Positions 61,301 to 64,000 of a DNA stretch of 64,000 nt are shown here, one piece after another; position 1 is the stretch's first letter, and each line of letters starts with the position of its first letter. The notes below the pieces were generated by a model, which did not search any database, had not been told where the DNA came from, and saw only the letters and a program-made list of their open reading frames with translations. Both the position numbers and the translations under genes were made by a program. Origin of the DNA: Calditrichota bacterium (GTDB lineage Bacteria > Electryoneota > AABM5-125-24 > Hatepunaeales > Hatepunaeaceae); contig JABGPL010000011.1 of NCBI GenBank assembly GCA_018644935.1, positions 1 through 64,000 of the forward strand, given 5' to 3'.

Positions 61301-64000
61301 TGATCTTCTCGGTTGAGGGTGCTCCTGAAGAATTAGGTATGTACATCAATCAGGATAATGTTCTTGGCATAAATCCAGTTCTTGACTTTGTATCCCCTGA
61401 TGCAATAATTATCACTGTATCAGCTGAAGATGAACAGGGTCTTATCGGAATAGATGAGTTTACAGTTACGATTAATCCCATCAACGATGCACCTGTTGTC
61501 CTTAACGCCATTGATGATCAGACCGTTGATGAAGATCCTGAGCTGACAATTGTCGCGGATCTTGATGTCGTATTCTTTGATGTTGATGGTGATGAATTGA
61601 CCTTTGGATTTGTAGATGCACCGCAGGAAATTAATATGGCGATTGATCAGGATAATGTTCTCAGCTTCAACCCGAATGAGAACTACAATCTTGAAGATGG
61701 TGTCACCATAACAGTATCAGCAGAAGATATTGATGGTGAAATTGCATCTGATCAGTTCATCTTAATTATTGTTCCGGTCAATGATGCACCGTTTGTCGCA
61801 AACGAGATTGCAGAGATAAACATTGATGAAGATCATGGTAGATATGAAGTTGGTGATTTGAATGTGATATTCGATGATGTTGAAGGTCATGCAATGCGCT
61901 TTAGTTTTGCAGGAGCACCCGATGAATTGAATATGGAAATCGACATCATCACAAAGATTCTATTCTTCCATGCTGACGACAATTTCAATCTTCCTGATGG
62001 TGTTGATATCACCATAACCGCGGATGACAGACACGAGGGAATTACAGACTATGTCTTCAGAGTTGTGATAAACAATGTCCCTGATGCTCCAATAGTTGTT
62101 CAACAACTATTTGACGTCCGGTTCAATGAAGATAACGGGATGGTCATATTCCCGGACATGGATGACATATTCTCTGACTCCGATAGTGAAGTATTAACCT
62201 ACACTATCACTGAAGGCTTGGAAGAGTTTAACCTCCAGATTGATGAAGAGAATGTCCTTTCCATGAATCCGGATCAGGACTTCAATATCGATGAGGGTTC
62301 ACAGGTTACAATAACTGCAACTGACGACACCGACCTCTCCGTCGCTGAAAGCTTCAATATAGCGTTAACTCCTGTTAATGATCTACCTGTAGCCGGTGAT
62401 ATTGATGATATAGTTGTGGATGAAGATTCCGGATTTGTTGTAGTTGCCGATTTGGATGATGTGTTCTCAGACGTTGACGGTGATGCTCTGGCATATACAA
62501 TCTCTGATGCACCGGCAGAAATCAATATGGTCGTTGACGGTGATGCAGTATTATCATTTGATCCGGACGCAGACTTTGTCATTCCGAATGGAGTTGACAT
62601 TACAATAACGGGTACTGATCCAGATGCAGAAACAGCAGAAATCACATTCAATCTCACAATAACGCCATTCAACGATGCGCCTGTTGTACAGGCTCCGTTT
62701 GAGGATGTATCAATTGATGAAGATGCCGGCCGAGTTGTCGTTGCTGACCTCGATGATGTGTTCTTAGATGTTGATGGAGATGTTCTCACCTACACATTTG
62801 TGAGTGATATTGCGGAACTTAATGTTGACATTGATGATGATAATGTCCTGTTCTTCAATCCTGACGAAAACTTCAACCTTGCTGGTGGCACGGATATTAC
62901 AGTTAGTGCTGAAGACGATGATGGTGAGATAGTTTCCGATGTTGTGAACATTATTGTTGTCCCTGTCAATGACCAACCCACAATAATTACCGCAATTGAA
63001 GACATAACGCTTGCCGAAAACCCTGGTTTGGTAGAGATTGCCGATTTGGATGCTGTGTTCAATGACAATGACCTTGGAGATGCTGATCCAGATGTTCTTA
63101 CATTTACATTTGAAGGTGCTCCAGAAGAAATAAACATGGTCATAGATAATGACAATGTTCTATCGATTGAACCTAATGCTGATTTCAATGTGGAAAACGG
63201 TGTTGAGATAACCATAGTTGCTACTGATGAGGCTGACGAATTTGCACAAGACATATTTGTGCTGATTATTACTCCTTCTCCTGCAGAAATATTTGTCTCG
63301 GACGATGCACATAACTTTAATTTAGTTTATGCAGGTGAGACTGCTGACTGGGAATTCCAGATATCAAATATTGGCACAGGTGTTTTGACGATTGATGCGA
63401 TCGAGCTTACTACTGAGTATTATACTGTTGATTTTGATCAACCAGTAGACCTTCAACGCGACGAGAGTTTACCTGTTACGGTAACATTTGCTCCTGATGG
63501 TCTTGGATTCTTCCAGGATCAGATAACCATTTTTTCAAATGACAATGGTAATCCAGAAGTAGTTGTCAACCTGATTGGTGAAGGAAATCGTTCTATCATT
63601 CGAGTTGAACCTGATGAACACGACTTTGGAGATGTTCTGGCCGGTTCAAGTACAAGAAGAGAGCTTGAGATATTTAATGACGGTAACGTTGACCTTGATA
63701 TCTCTGATGTAACAGTCAGCGATGAGCAATTCCGATTTGAACTTGGTGCACTTCGTGAATTTGATTGGGAATTTATAGATACCGGTATCAACATGAATGT
63801 TGTAGTTGGTAGCGCAGATTTAGATGGTGAAGCTTTGGTAGATGGTGACCACGTAGGTGCTTTCACCTCTGGTGGTATATGTGCCGGCTCCGTGCCAGTA
63901 GCAGAGGAGATGTTCCTGACCGTATGGGGTGACGATCCTGACGCTGGTGGGACTCAAGGTTTCAATGAAAATGAGGAAATTGAATTCCGGTATTGGGATG
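37345..64000 (+). CDS. Giant secreted repeat protein (ASH/choice-of-anchor-D, CAG-motif modules, cadherin-like repeats), 3' end beyond window
   Basis: The frame is open from 37345 to the window end, at least 8,885 codons. I translated much of it and saw no in-frame stop; the track also lists no ORF in this frame, as it would if a stop occurred. The ATG at 37345 has AGAAGG upstream and a signal peptide (MERSAIVSVVLMFALLLA...AQ). About 50 ASH/choice-of-anchor-D repeats of roughly 110 residues follow (core ...LDFGDVYLLDGES, ...TNNGYLDLVIS, ...TFAPxxxGxxxxxLTITSND, ...LTGTG). Some 21 modules of about 120 residues carry GDEIGVFTPGGxCAGA, AAWGDD, VEGFxxGEEMxFRYWD. Eight cadherin-like repeats (60901-63276) have EDPG...DLDDVFSDxDGD and PINDAP motifs. 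ASH domains then resume. It is very acidic, nearly lysine-free, with cysteine essentially only in the CAG motif. A calcium-stiffened surface adhesin or S-layer-like fibre is plausible. It is either T9SS cargo or exported otherwise; the C-terminus is not seen. Confidence 0.95.
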   Translation, partial: MERSAIVSVVLMFALLLAAGPVFAQHFVLDPTNGDTHTLFVASATIAGDDLIENDEIGVFTTAGTVRGLAVVEENGAIPEITVFGQGDEDGGFTDGEIMAFKIWDASAEEEMTAFVSGGAIITFTANDADAISLEVLDQHFQYQTTDAEHFLIVSLADIDGTSIAIGDEIGVFTPDNVCAGGYVITELDGGDLFPAGFSAYGGPTGFSVGEALSFRLYDSSEDTEHNANADWASFDAQTFLPDRVSPISRLFAYTNPIPAIRFSNASLDFGDVYLLDGESSSINLTILNNGFDDLTVNSISSNNNAFTFDFDDNAFVLAPGARRVFNITFVPPEAGNIEGVLTIDSDDPNDEEVTINMEGVGVVAEPATLELESDSNDFGSLNVGSESTWNMHITNTGYYNLIVNSIVSNEDAYETNFGGEPQVIAGGASLDVTVTFAPTLRGQQPATLTITSNHGGNLGVETVVNVTGYGNAPDIALDSAAVRFGGVIIDEEGTAVVTITNVGELNLTIQDVTIPGDIFSSDWAGQLVLAQNAEVEVTLTFAPTAEQDYQETMTITSNDPGNGSLEIPLTGTGDPYPPADLSIAVGDQNHNFGETTVNSDAEWVFPITNNGYLDLVISNITSDENTFTTDFPGGDGWTIARGQSQNVTVTFAPTEVGDRNGTLTITSNDQGQDGSTDEVTVAGTGVAEQLPQISTNPNNVAFPDKIIGESTTEIVTISNIGQLELTVSNVAIVNDAGGVFGVLYEGNAWDGNVVIQPAASIQVSVSFSPDAVQDFTGDLRITSDDRDDGTIDVELTGTGLVQPPPDIFVAQGDLSHNYGNVLFGTQTTWQFDITNNGYLDLVVDSILTSLGVYTTNLSEDGVTLAGGESTTITATFAPVAGVEYNGTLTIYSNDDNDNESPIRITVTGVGLAPRITVAPENVAFGDVVAGNSETSSIRISNPGSSALTVTEIQFNNNVFSGDLGGQQVIAVGQFIDLELTFTPTDIDDFEGILTVISDAENDQSLDIPLTGAGVSAFQFTQTGESTTLIINSGLINNEAMIEGDEVGVFTPDGVCAGGSVLGANGFDSPIGFSAWGDDLGTQDVVEGFTRNEAFAFRLWDRSTGTEYVAYENWSPEVVPVWTANGGPYVILELLGYDDPPPITRLSDSNLNFGDVYLFDGESSARDLTIRNIGGANLTIQSVVSDNDAFSLDFPNQIILQPDASTTVTITFVPPELGDISGVVTVTSNDPRNGEMTVNMAGVGVEAPAPDIGVNEESHAFGTIEVGSPLTWTLVVTNNGYEALVIDDVQSGNAAYTTDFAGDQVTLARLETMDVVVTFDPATAGDFNTNLTITSNNGGNANSEYNVALSGAAIAPDIAVTPSPVVFDDTIFGEEDTATLTISNDGAVDLVISSITIPDGVFSSDWADQQTVVPGEEYVLNLTFAPIAAQDYEVVATIASNDPVDGNLNVTLQGTGLPQPAPNLVIADEDLTHNFGEVFVGNGRTWQFTITNDGYQDLVISDIESNNNVFITNHPGGDGWTIAGGGAQVVTATFTPAAEQAYNGTLTVVSNDDGNANTRTNITVEGSGTFEELPEIDFSTLNVAFGDVIFGEAGNSSVVVTNVGDADLSVQGAVLVNNDDDNVFEMSWDGAEVLVPNASLTIDLTFTPNAVAAFDAILRITSDDADEASVDINITGTGVVQPPPEITVAEDDQTHNFGNVIVGQDVAWQFNITNTGYQDLVVDSILASNGVFTTNLSEDGVTITRGQSTAITATFTPIAGVEYNGTLSIYSNDDEDEQSPVVITVTGVGLTPNIVVAPENVSFGDVAAGATETSTLRISNTGGAALTVTELQFNNAFFGGDLGGQQVIAAGAFLDVDLTFTPNDIDDFEGVLTIISDAENDGDLTVNLTGSGVTAFQFTQTGDNVPIIVNAAFINNQAMVEGDEIGTFTTGGVCAGSAIIGVGGFNQALGFAAWADDDNTGNVVEGFVEDEAFEFRLWDRATGTEYIAFENWDSEEIPVWVSGGGPFILDELLGYDVSPPIIRLSDASFNFGNVFVFAGENSTRDLTITNIGGEDLTVQSVVSDNDAFSLDFPEQIVLQPEASTTVTVTFVPPDVNDFAGVITVTSDDPRNGEATVNMAGVGLEAPAPDLVVNDDVHAFGTIEVGSPVTWTLEITNNGYVALVIDDIQSGNAAYTTDFAGDPVTLARLETLDVVVTFDPETAGQYISSITITSNDNGVANSELAIGLLGSAIAADIAVAPSPVVFDDVIISEEGAATLTISNEGDVDLVISSITIPGDIFSSDWNAEQTVAPDEQYVLNLTFSPIAAQDYEVEATIVSNDPVDGNLNVTLQGTGLPQPPPNMVIANDDLSHAFGEVFVDNNRAWQFTITNDGYQDLVISDIESSDDVFTTNFPGGDGWTIAGSGGTQVVTATFTPSAAEAYNGTLTIVSNDDGNADTRTPITVTGSGTFEQLPEIELSSLNVAFGNIIVGEAGATSVQVTNVGDSDLSVQGAVLVNNDDDNVFGMSWDGAAVLEANASLTIDLTFTPNAVQAFDAILRITSDDADEGTVDVNLTGTGLTPPPANIVVAEGDLTHAFGEVALGAEGTWELQISNDGYLDLEIDEILSSHAVFTTNFPQEGATIAGGASATYTVTFAPTAIADYTETLTINSNDDQLVINVTGSGIGPEIATDPGSIAFGEVRLGNSGTETLQIQNTGGAVLTVTEVQFDNGVFTSNFDAEQTIDPDQSISIEVSFAPDNISDFNGVMTIVSDAENDQSLDVNLTGTGIAHFEYELTEQSHNIIVVEATIDDEQLAAGDEVAVFTPGGICAGSGSFVGPGESIGLAAWGDDLGTEPIEGFANGEVIYFKIWDNSAQAEYDAFADWTDGFSTPNWVNNGLGQIDLLSANSQPTPLLELSAAELAFGDVFVFAGESSTQELTISNVGNADLTVSNIVSDNDAFTTDYDQDIVIAPRESAVVTITFIPPNTGEIAGTLTITSDDANNAETTVNLTGTGVEAPAPDLALNANSHDFEIVQINSPEDWTMVVTNEGYQDLIVTGIASDNNVFSTDFAGDPVTIVKDASINVVVTFDPQTVDEFAGALTITSNTGGQEGTDTQVTLTGESIAPQIAVSPSPVVFDDTIFGEENQKVLTIRNNGAVDLTVTALTIPGDIFSSDFAGQVVLGQNEETAVTVTFAPAAEQAYNGVLTIESDDPLNGSLEVNLQGNGLAQPLPDLTIANEDLTHDFGNVLVDNTREWEFDITNDGYQDLVISNLESSIGQFTTDFPGGNGWTIAGGQSQTVTVTYAPDNDQLHEGELTVTSNDQGQDGSQVTISVVGQGTLEAVPSIAVNQESVAFGTVIIGEQGNATITVTNNGDANLNVTGVSIINDASGVFGFTWDGAAVLATNNTLEIALTFDPDAEANFTGDLRIASNDPENGVLIVPLTGAGQTPDPAEVSLSEASHGFGDVLVGDTDTWQVTIENVGYLPLTIDEIVSNNNVFTTDFPEDPVVITRGNSETYTVSFIPADVADYEATLSIISNDANSPTVINLTGSGVVPVIEAAPAQIAFGEAGLYDTQTVNLTISNTGGAVLNVTDVRIANDQEGRVFVSDFVEDQAINPDQSIEVAITFTPVAEDDYTGTVTITSDASNDQSLEIALSGSGVFPDPHYEVAQSADSHSIIVTEAILDGEDLVNGDEIATFTQDGLLAGAIVVIVGEDTGLAAWGDDTGTNDVVEGFASGEEMSFRYWDVSAQEEIEAEVSSIISGGINWSVNGFTILALSGISAPTPIITLDTESLDFGELIENFTSDLEFTITNIGVEPLVVSNIVSTDADHFTTDFDQEITLDPQASQVMTVTFAPDAAQLFEADIRITSNSPGRELKIVTVSGTGLVTPPPVLTLSENAHDFGEVQIGIPQTWDLTLSNTGYGTLNVSAINSSHEAFQTNLQDGGIDLGRNEQVVVTVTFDPQSVEVYDDELTIISNDNNQEGTETVVAIEGIGIQDGEPEVTANPAAIAFGEIVAGQSETVSLQISNTGSANLTVTNLLIGEEEFTVDFGGEQVLAPQGSFNVDVVFTPPDFQVYEGTLTIHSDDPNNAQLQVALSGEGVAPDEHYVVTQVADSHSIIVTSALLDGEDLVDFDEIGVFTPGGLLAGSSVIRIGEDIGMPAWGDDTGTQGEIEGFGAGEEMSFRYWDYSAQEEISAQVVSVNVGSLNWSVNGFTILSLSGISAPEPLIFVDPASLVFDDLVEFETSDLELTVRNIGVEVLTVSNIVSTDTDHFTINYDQEFTLDPEESRVFTVTFAPDTDQLFEAELRITSDSPGRELTTVPVSGTGLPTPPPLLTLSANSHDFGEVQIGIPQAWNITLSNTGYGTLIISEINPSHQDFTTNLQQGGVELTRNQTVVVSVTFDPQNEADYDETLTIVSNHNDEEGSETIVSVTGNAVAEGTPVISLNRGSIAFGEVLVGESGTATLRISNNGSANLNVTDLAIAGDVFGTDWGGAEVVAPQSSINVQVNFTPEDYIAYEGTLTVHSDDPQNAQIEIPLTGEGTRPPAHFEFVTTGENASVLINSATLDGESLELYDEISVFTPDGICAGATVIGEGNVDDPFPTALAAWGDDDQTNGVVEGFTAGEEMSFRYWDTSAEVEVEAFVDQIVVGGRTWNVDGFNVITLIANRAANPIINVTPATIAFDETVNGFTSVVEVQVSNIGTELLQVTNVVSADEDHFTVDFQNGFDLDQGEFYTLNVTFAPDAVADFNANLEITSNSVDGLEVVPMTGTGIAPPPQELTINPASLDFGEVLIGLPQTREITLTNIGYEDLTISQVVSDNAFFTTDFPNNDVVLARNVSTVLTVTLDPEEAIQYDGTLTVHSDNLGQDSQTEITVTGLGVTDGNAEISVTPDLVSFENTLFGQVSNATMTIENTGSAVLNVTDISADLNVFGVDFAGALSVNPNQTVTVDLTFAPVADQVYNGSITIASNAIDNESYNLPVVGVGILPAPHFEFTTTGDDASVLINSALLDGELLEILDEISVFTPGGLCAGAVVIGAENFDEPFPTALAAWGDDSQTEDVVEGFQAGEEMSFRYWDSSAEIEYEAFIDQIIVGGRNWNVDGFNVITLSVTTAETPIINVSPATIAFEETVNGFTSEVQFEVSNVGPELLSVTDIVSTDEAHFTIDFQNGFNLAQGAFTTFTVTFAPDAVDEFSAELQITSNSDGGGVLVVPMTGAGIAPPPQELSLSQNNWDFGNVQIGLPQTREVTFTNIGYEDLTINSVVSDNAAFSTDFPNNDVVLALNETQVLTITFDPDEAVQYDGILTVNSDNLGQQSQTDIAVTGVGVVEGDPGILVTPDLVSFDNTLVNQVGTSTIRVENNGAGVLNVTDMTTGGDIFGIDFQGAFSLDPNQSVTIDMTFSPTDEQVYNGSLTISSNAVGDEQYILPLVGVGYMIPAHFEFTTTGDDASILVNSATLDGESLVFSDEISVFTPGGICAGAVIIGADDINSLFPAGFSAWGDDSQTEDVIEGFAPGEEMTFRYWDASAEAEYPASIEEVIVGGSTWNVDGLNVITLGGSTVEIPDPHFEFVSTGDDASVLINTALLDGESLELYDEIAVFTPNGICAGAVVVGLENADDPFPTALAAWGDDSQTDEIVEGFTAGEEMSFRYWDVSAELEIEAFINEIVIGGRIWNVDGFNVITLGANTAETAILNVIPDPVSFDETVNGFSSEIEVEISNTGPEVLHVSNIVSTDPDHFSLDFSSELDLNQGEFSTFIVTFAPDAVSDFNADLQITSNSEGGGVEVIPMTGTGIAPPPQELSLSIAAWDFEEVQIGLPQTQEVTLSNIGYEDLTISQVISDNAAFTSDFPENDVILARTESTILTITFDPEEAVQYNGIITVHSDNLGEATQTDITVAGIGVVQGDAEIAVTPELVSFNNTLLGGSATSSVTIENTGAGTLNVSDMATDIEEFSVDFQNAFDLNPNETITVELTFSPIANRVYNGSLTIASNAVNDQEFSVPLVGVGYAPDVHFDFVTTGDDASILVNSALLDDESLVLFDEIAVFTPAGLCAGAVVIGADDINSPFPAGFSAWGDDPQTEGVVEGFSAGEEMTFKYWDVSAEAEYAATISEVLAGGNVWNPDGFNVITLGGTSRVPHFEFVTTGDDASILINSALLDNESLELFDEIAVFTPGGLCAGAVVIGADDIDSPFPAGFSAWGDDSQTDDVVEGFVAGEEMLFRYWDVSAEQEYDATISEVLAGGNVWNPDGFNVLTLGGTSAEPHFDFVTTGDDASVLINSALLDGQSLELYDEIGVFTPAGTCAGAVIVGSADPDAPFPAGLSAWGDDSQTDDVVEGFVAGEEMSFLYWDTSAEIEIEASISSIVFGGSVWNTDGFNVITLGAYTGDAPAISVSDVEFDFGEEIIGHRELRTLTVTNIGALNLEIEPFADIPGFLISPSADIVIEPGNVLDISVVFQPLEEIAYDAVLQLNSNAENLPQIDVSLVGVGIPGVLRWDYIETDISMSLEIENATIDDTPLVEGDQIAAFTVEGLCAGASAVPAQFPFTMEIWRDDPTTNDVDGFAEGEEISYLYWDEEGQREWTALATYVSGPEVFESDGASVIQLNAFSRGNRFSFIQTETTHSLIVNQALLDEASIEDDDEIGVFTPGGVCAGAIAFGAAYENPEFPLGIGVWNDDAGTDEVEGFVQGEEFSYLIWDYSAQADYEATAEYIDGLSVWTPNGFSVLNLNATSIADQTIALSSSDFDFGPVIVGNESTQQITITNEGDLDLTITEGSINPEVFTVSFEGQPGVPQTVLSANEELILDLTFTPDAGGDFEGTLEITSDDPLNAVVVVTLVGSGIEAGPPVVALSTDQNDFGDVIVGQFEEWTLSILNEGGADLEILDVTSSDVAFDFSGPTENNVVAGFSTELKVTFRPSAEAGFNGVLEISTNDEETPVVEVQLSGNGVVTDVQWPFTMTANNMSIVVTSATINGDELDNNYEIGILTPDGVSAGAAIIPVANPFPLNVNAIGDDGGTGEVEGFVADETLSYRVWDAAGRMEISAVPTYGVGEGVYADGGYAEVGLMVLFGLQENQHFQHFETDVSHSLAVESAILDGLPLYESDEIAVFTEVGLCAGASVITELGAEIGIAAWGDDAATENIIEGFQQGEAFEYRYWDAFAEIEISVDPTYIQGPEVYTDNGFTILSLNVDLDRRSSIVVIDDPHDFGQVEVLQSAEWRLNITNEGDGDLHLQNATIENDAFTAEFDDIWLNPGISTDLVVTFNPILIGDYAEVMTIISSDENNPEITIDLTGTAFYTPRANIVVSEESIDFGEVFVEARGEQTVTITNTGDANLIVARINTDSDLFTLDVSVLPLEFYWEFTETALTMDLTISEVLHLGDPLGVGNSVGVFTPYGQCAGFGTVAVDEVLAFTAYGDDPETEGIEGFREGEELNFRIWDDAESREYVADPTYNEGAGVFGDGTASDVGLNLEEFEAVIGIQNPVILLPGQVIEVVAGFEPDVEGDHAATLIIASNDLDAAEIELPLTGVGVLTPPQISLTEDAHDFGDVLVDEELVWNLELNNLGQQPLSITDITIEGEYFTRVFDGVFEIPRAGQVIVPVTFTPLDQGDVVGTIVIFSNDENQPEVTVSLNGRGTMPLLRVDPDAFAFNDVIQLVSEMQELTIYNDGNITLDIESLTTTNEVFWVEVDIPAEFNWVSVETDNSLVATIESAVIDGNSLIAEDYIGVFTTDGICAGYVQPAEFPVELTVYGDDGQNQEVQGFAAGEALEFRYWDASASSESVASADYSNGDGNYQAGAAHTLALTSFQGFAPLHADQILSIEAGGSHTVGVYFEPVEQIAYDETLTIESNNPVAHGGTELDIPLTGSGLNIDPIVLNPIDQVVVDEDPGVIVIGDLDDVFSDADGDAMTYTFAGNPDELNLALDGDNVLSFDPSPNYNNADGVVVTFTATDDDQGSVDHEVTFIINPINDAPVVVAPIDDLVEDEDPGDVIIADLDDVFSEIEDEAMIFSVEGAPEELGMYINQDNVLGINPVLDFVSPDAIIITVSAEDEQGLIGIDEFTVTINPINDAPVVLNAIDDQTVDEDPELTIVADLDVVFFDVDGDELTFGFVDAPQEINMAIDQDNVLSFNPNENYNLEDGVTITVSAEDIDGEIASDQFILIIVPVNDAPFVANEIAEINIDEDHGRYEVGDLNVIFDDVEGHAMRFSFAGAPDELNMEIDIITKILFFHADDNFNLPDGVDITITADDRHEGITDYVFRVVINNVPDAPIVVQQLFDVRFNEDNGMVIFPDMDDIFSDSDSEVLTYTITEGLEEFNLQIDEENVLSMNPDQDFNIDEGSQVTITATDDTDLSVAESFNIALTPVNDLPVAGDIDDIVVDEDSGFVVVADLDDVFSDVDGDALAYTISDAPAEINMVVDGDAVLSFDPDADFVIPNGVDITITGTDPDAETAEITFNLTITPFNDAPVVQAPFEDVSIDEDAGRVVVADLDDVFLDVDGDVLTYTFVSDIAELNVDIDDDNVLFFNPDENFNLAGGTDITVSAEDDDGEIVSDVVNIIVVPVNDQPTIITAIEDITLAENPGLVEIADLDAVFNDNDLGDADPDVLTFTFEGAPEEINMVIDNDNVLSIEPNADFNVENGVEITIVATDEADEFAQDIFVLIITPSPAEIFVSDDAHNFNLVYAGETADWEFQISNIGTGVLTIDAIELTTEYYTVDFDQPVDLQRDESLPVTVTFAPDGLGFFQDQITIFSNDNGNPEVVVNLIGEGNRSIIRVEPDEHDFGDVLAGSSTRRELEIFNDGNVDLDISDVTVSDEQFRFELGALREFDWEFIDTGINMNVVVGSADLDGEALVDGDHVGAFTSGGICAGSVPVAEEMFLTVWGDDPDAGGTQGFNENEEIEFRYWD
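37417..38112 (+). repeat. Two N-terminal CAG-type modules of the giant protein
   Basis: Two divergent copies open the mature protein. The first has NDEIGVFTTAG without cysteine; the second has GDEIGVFTPDNVCAGG. Both end in a F(K/R)(I/L)(W/Y)D segment. They precede the first ASH repeat directly. Confidence 0.75.
38116..48640 (+). repeat. Four super-repeat blocks, each seven ASH domains plus one CAG module
   Basis: CAG modules begin at about 40390, 43027, 45649 and 48274, spaced 2,637, 2,622 and 2,625 bp, and each is preceded by seven ASH repeats. Corresponding ASH repeats in successive blocks resemble each other more than their neighbours (for example the SVVSDNDAFSLDFP repeat first in blocks 2 and 3, and the TNDGYQDLVISDIES repeat fourth in both). 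The blocks therefore arose by duplication of an eight-domain unit. Confidence 0.85.
48641..56449 (+). repeat. Five blocks of three ASH domains plus one to three CAG modules
   Basis: After the fourth large block the period falls to about 1,326-1,338 bp: three ASH repeats and a module starting near 49600, 50926, 52261, 53599 and 55321. The fourth block ends with two modules and the fifth with three. The ASH order inside blocks is again conserved (VxNGFTS, then IGLPQT, then the repeat ending VGVG). Confidence 0.85.
55324..56449 (+). repeat. Three consecutive near-identical CAG modules, 375 bp each
   Basis: Modules start at 55324, 55699 and 56074, exactly 375 bp (125 residues) apart. The second and third share a 41-base exact match at 55879-55919 and 56254-56294. 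Identity at this level, unlike the older blocks, points to recent duplication or gene conversion. Confidence 0.9.
60901..63276 (+). repeat. Eight cadherin-like repeats within the giant protein
   Basis: Eight units of about 98 residues follow the pattern (V/I)DEDPGxxxxxDLDDVFSDxDGDxxxY, DNVLSFxPxxxF, DGVxITVTAxD and end in (I/V)NDAP. DED, DxDGD and NDAP are candidate calcium ligands, as in bacterial cadherin-like and tandem-95 repeats. ASH domains flank the array on both sides. Confidence 0.85.

Noticed and set aside
37910-63866. Many minus-strand and off-frame ORFs, up to 171 residues, across the giant gene
   Set aside because: They are shadows of the repeat protein: Ser/Thr/Pro-rich translations that recur wherever the coding repeats recur, without signals of their own.
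1-64000. tRNA, rRNA, CRISPR, insertion sequences, phage genes
   Set aside because: I looked for T-loop motifs, regular short direct repeats with spacers, transposase motifs and terminal inverted repeats, and found none that held up.

Overview
The window looks like a chromosomal segment of a diderm bacterium of the FCB superphylum or a related candidate phylum (Marinimicrobia/Fidelibacterota, Calditrichota, KSB1 or Ignavibacteria are the natural comparisons). The reasons are two proteins ending in a type IX secretion (T9SS) type A sorting domain with the YPNPFN signature, a gingipain-like C25 peptidase, FadL/TodX-type barrels, an envelope-targeted tricorn protease and many secreted repeat proteins. 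The phylum is inferred from this style of content. I saw no rRNA, tRNA, CRISPR array, phage gene or transposase.

Layout. 1-9.7 kb: a partial LVIVD beta-propeller protein divergent from a secreted subtilase, a hybrid histidine kinase, a lipoprotein/outer-membrane-protein pair, and a leftward operon of a FadL-type barrel, a corrinoid adenosyltransferase and a VOC protein. 10-15 kb: a tricorn-type protease followed by a membrane-anchored EEP phosphatase/nuclease, then a gap with a candidate sigma54-driven small RNA. 15-19 kb: an XRE regulator with two membrane proteins, a small Cys-rich protein, and a TolC-family protein followed by a multi-hairpin RNA. 19-26 kb: a T9SS-sorted secreted protein, a biotin carrier protein, an M23 peptidase, an MFS transporter and NAD synthetase. 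26-31 kb: a VanZ-Mth938 fusion, two paralogous TPR genes (one split by a 16-bp tandem duplication) and a GNAT acetyltransferase. 31.5-36.5 kb: a 1,679-residue C25 peptidase with a T9SS tail.

37.3-64 kb is one open reading frame that leaves the window still open, at least 8,885 codons. The ORF track omits it because it has no stop here. It has a signal peptide, about 50 ASH/choice-of-anchor-D immunoglobulin-like repeats, about 21 copies of a roughly 120-residue module carrying a VFTPGGxCAGA-type motif, and eight cadherin-like repeats. The repeats are hierarchical: four blocks of seven ASH plus one module (about 2.63 kb each), then blocks of three ASH plus one to three modules, then an irregular part where modules sit inside ASH domains. 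Long stretches contain no lysine. It is preceded by a candidate promoter and a structured 5' leader. This is the most unusual object in the window, probably a giant cell-surface or secreted adhesin.

Taken together, most genes serve the cell envelope: secretion, outer-membrane transport, extracellular proteolysis and adhesion. A few housekeeping genes (nadE, corrinoid adenosyltransferase, biotin carrier) are interspersed. All identifications come from reading motifs in the translations; no database search was run.
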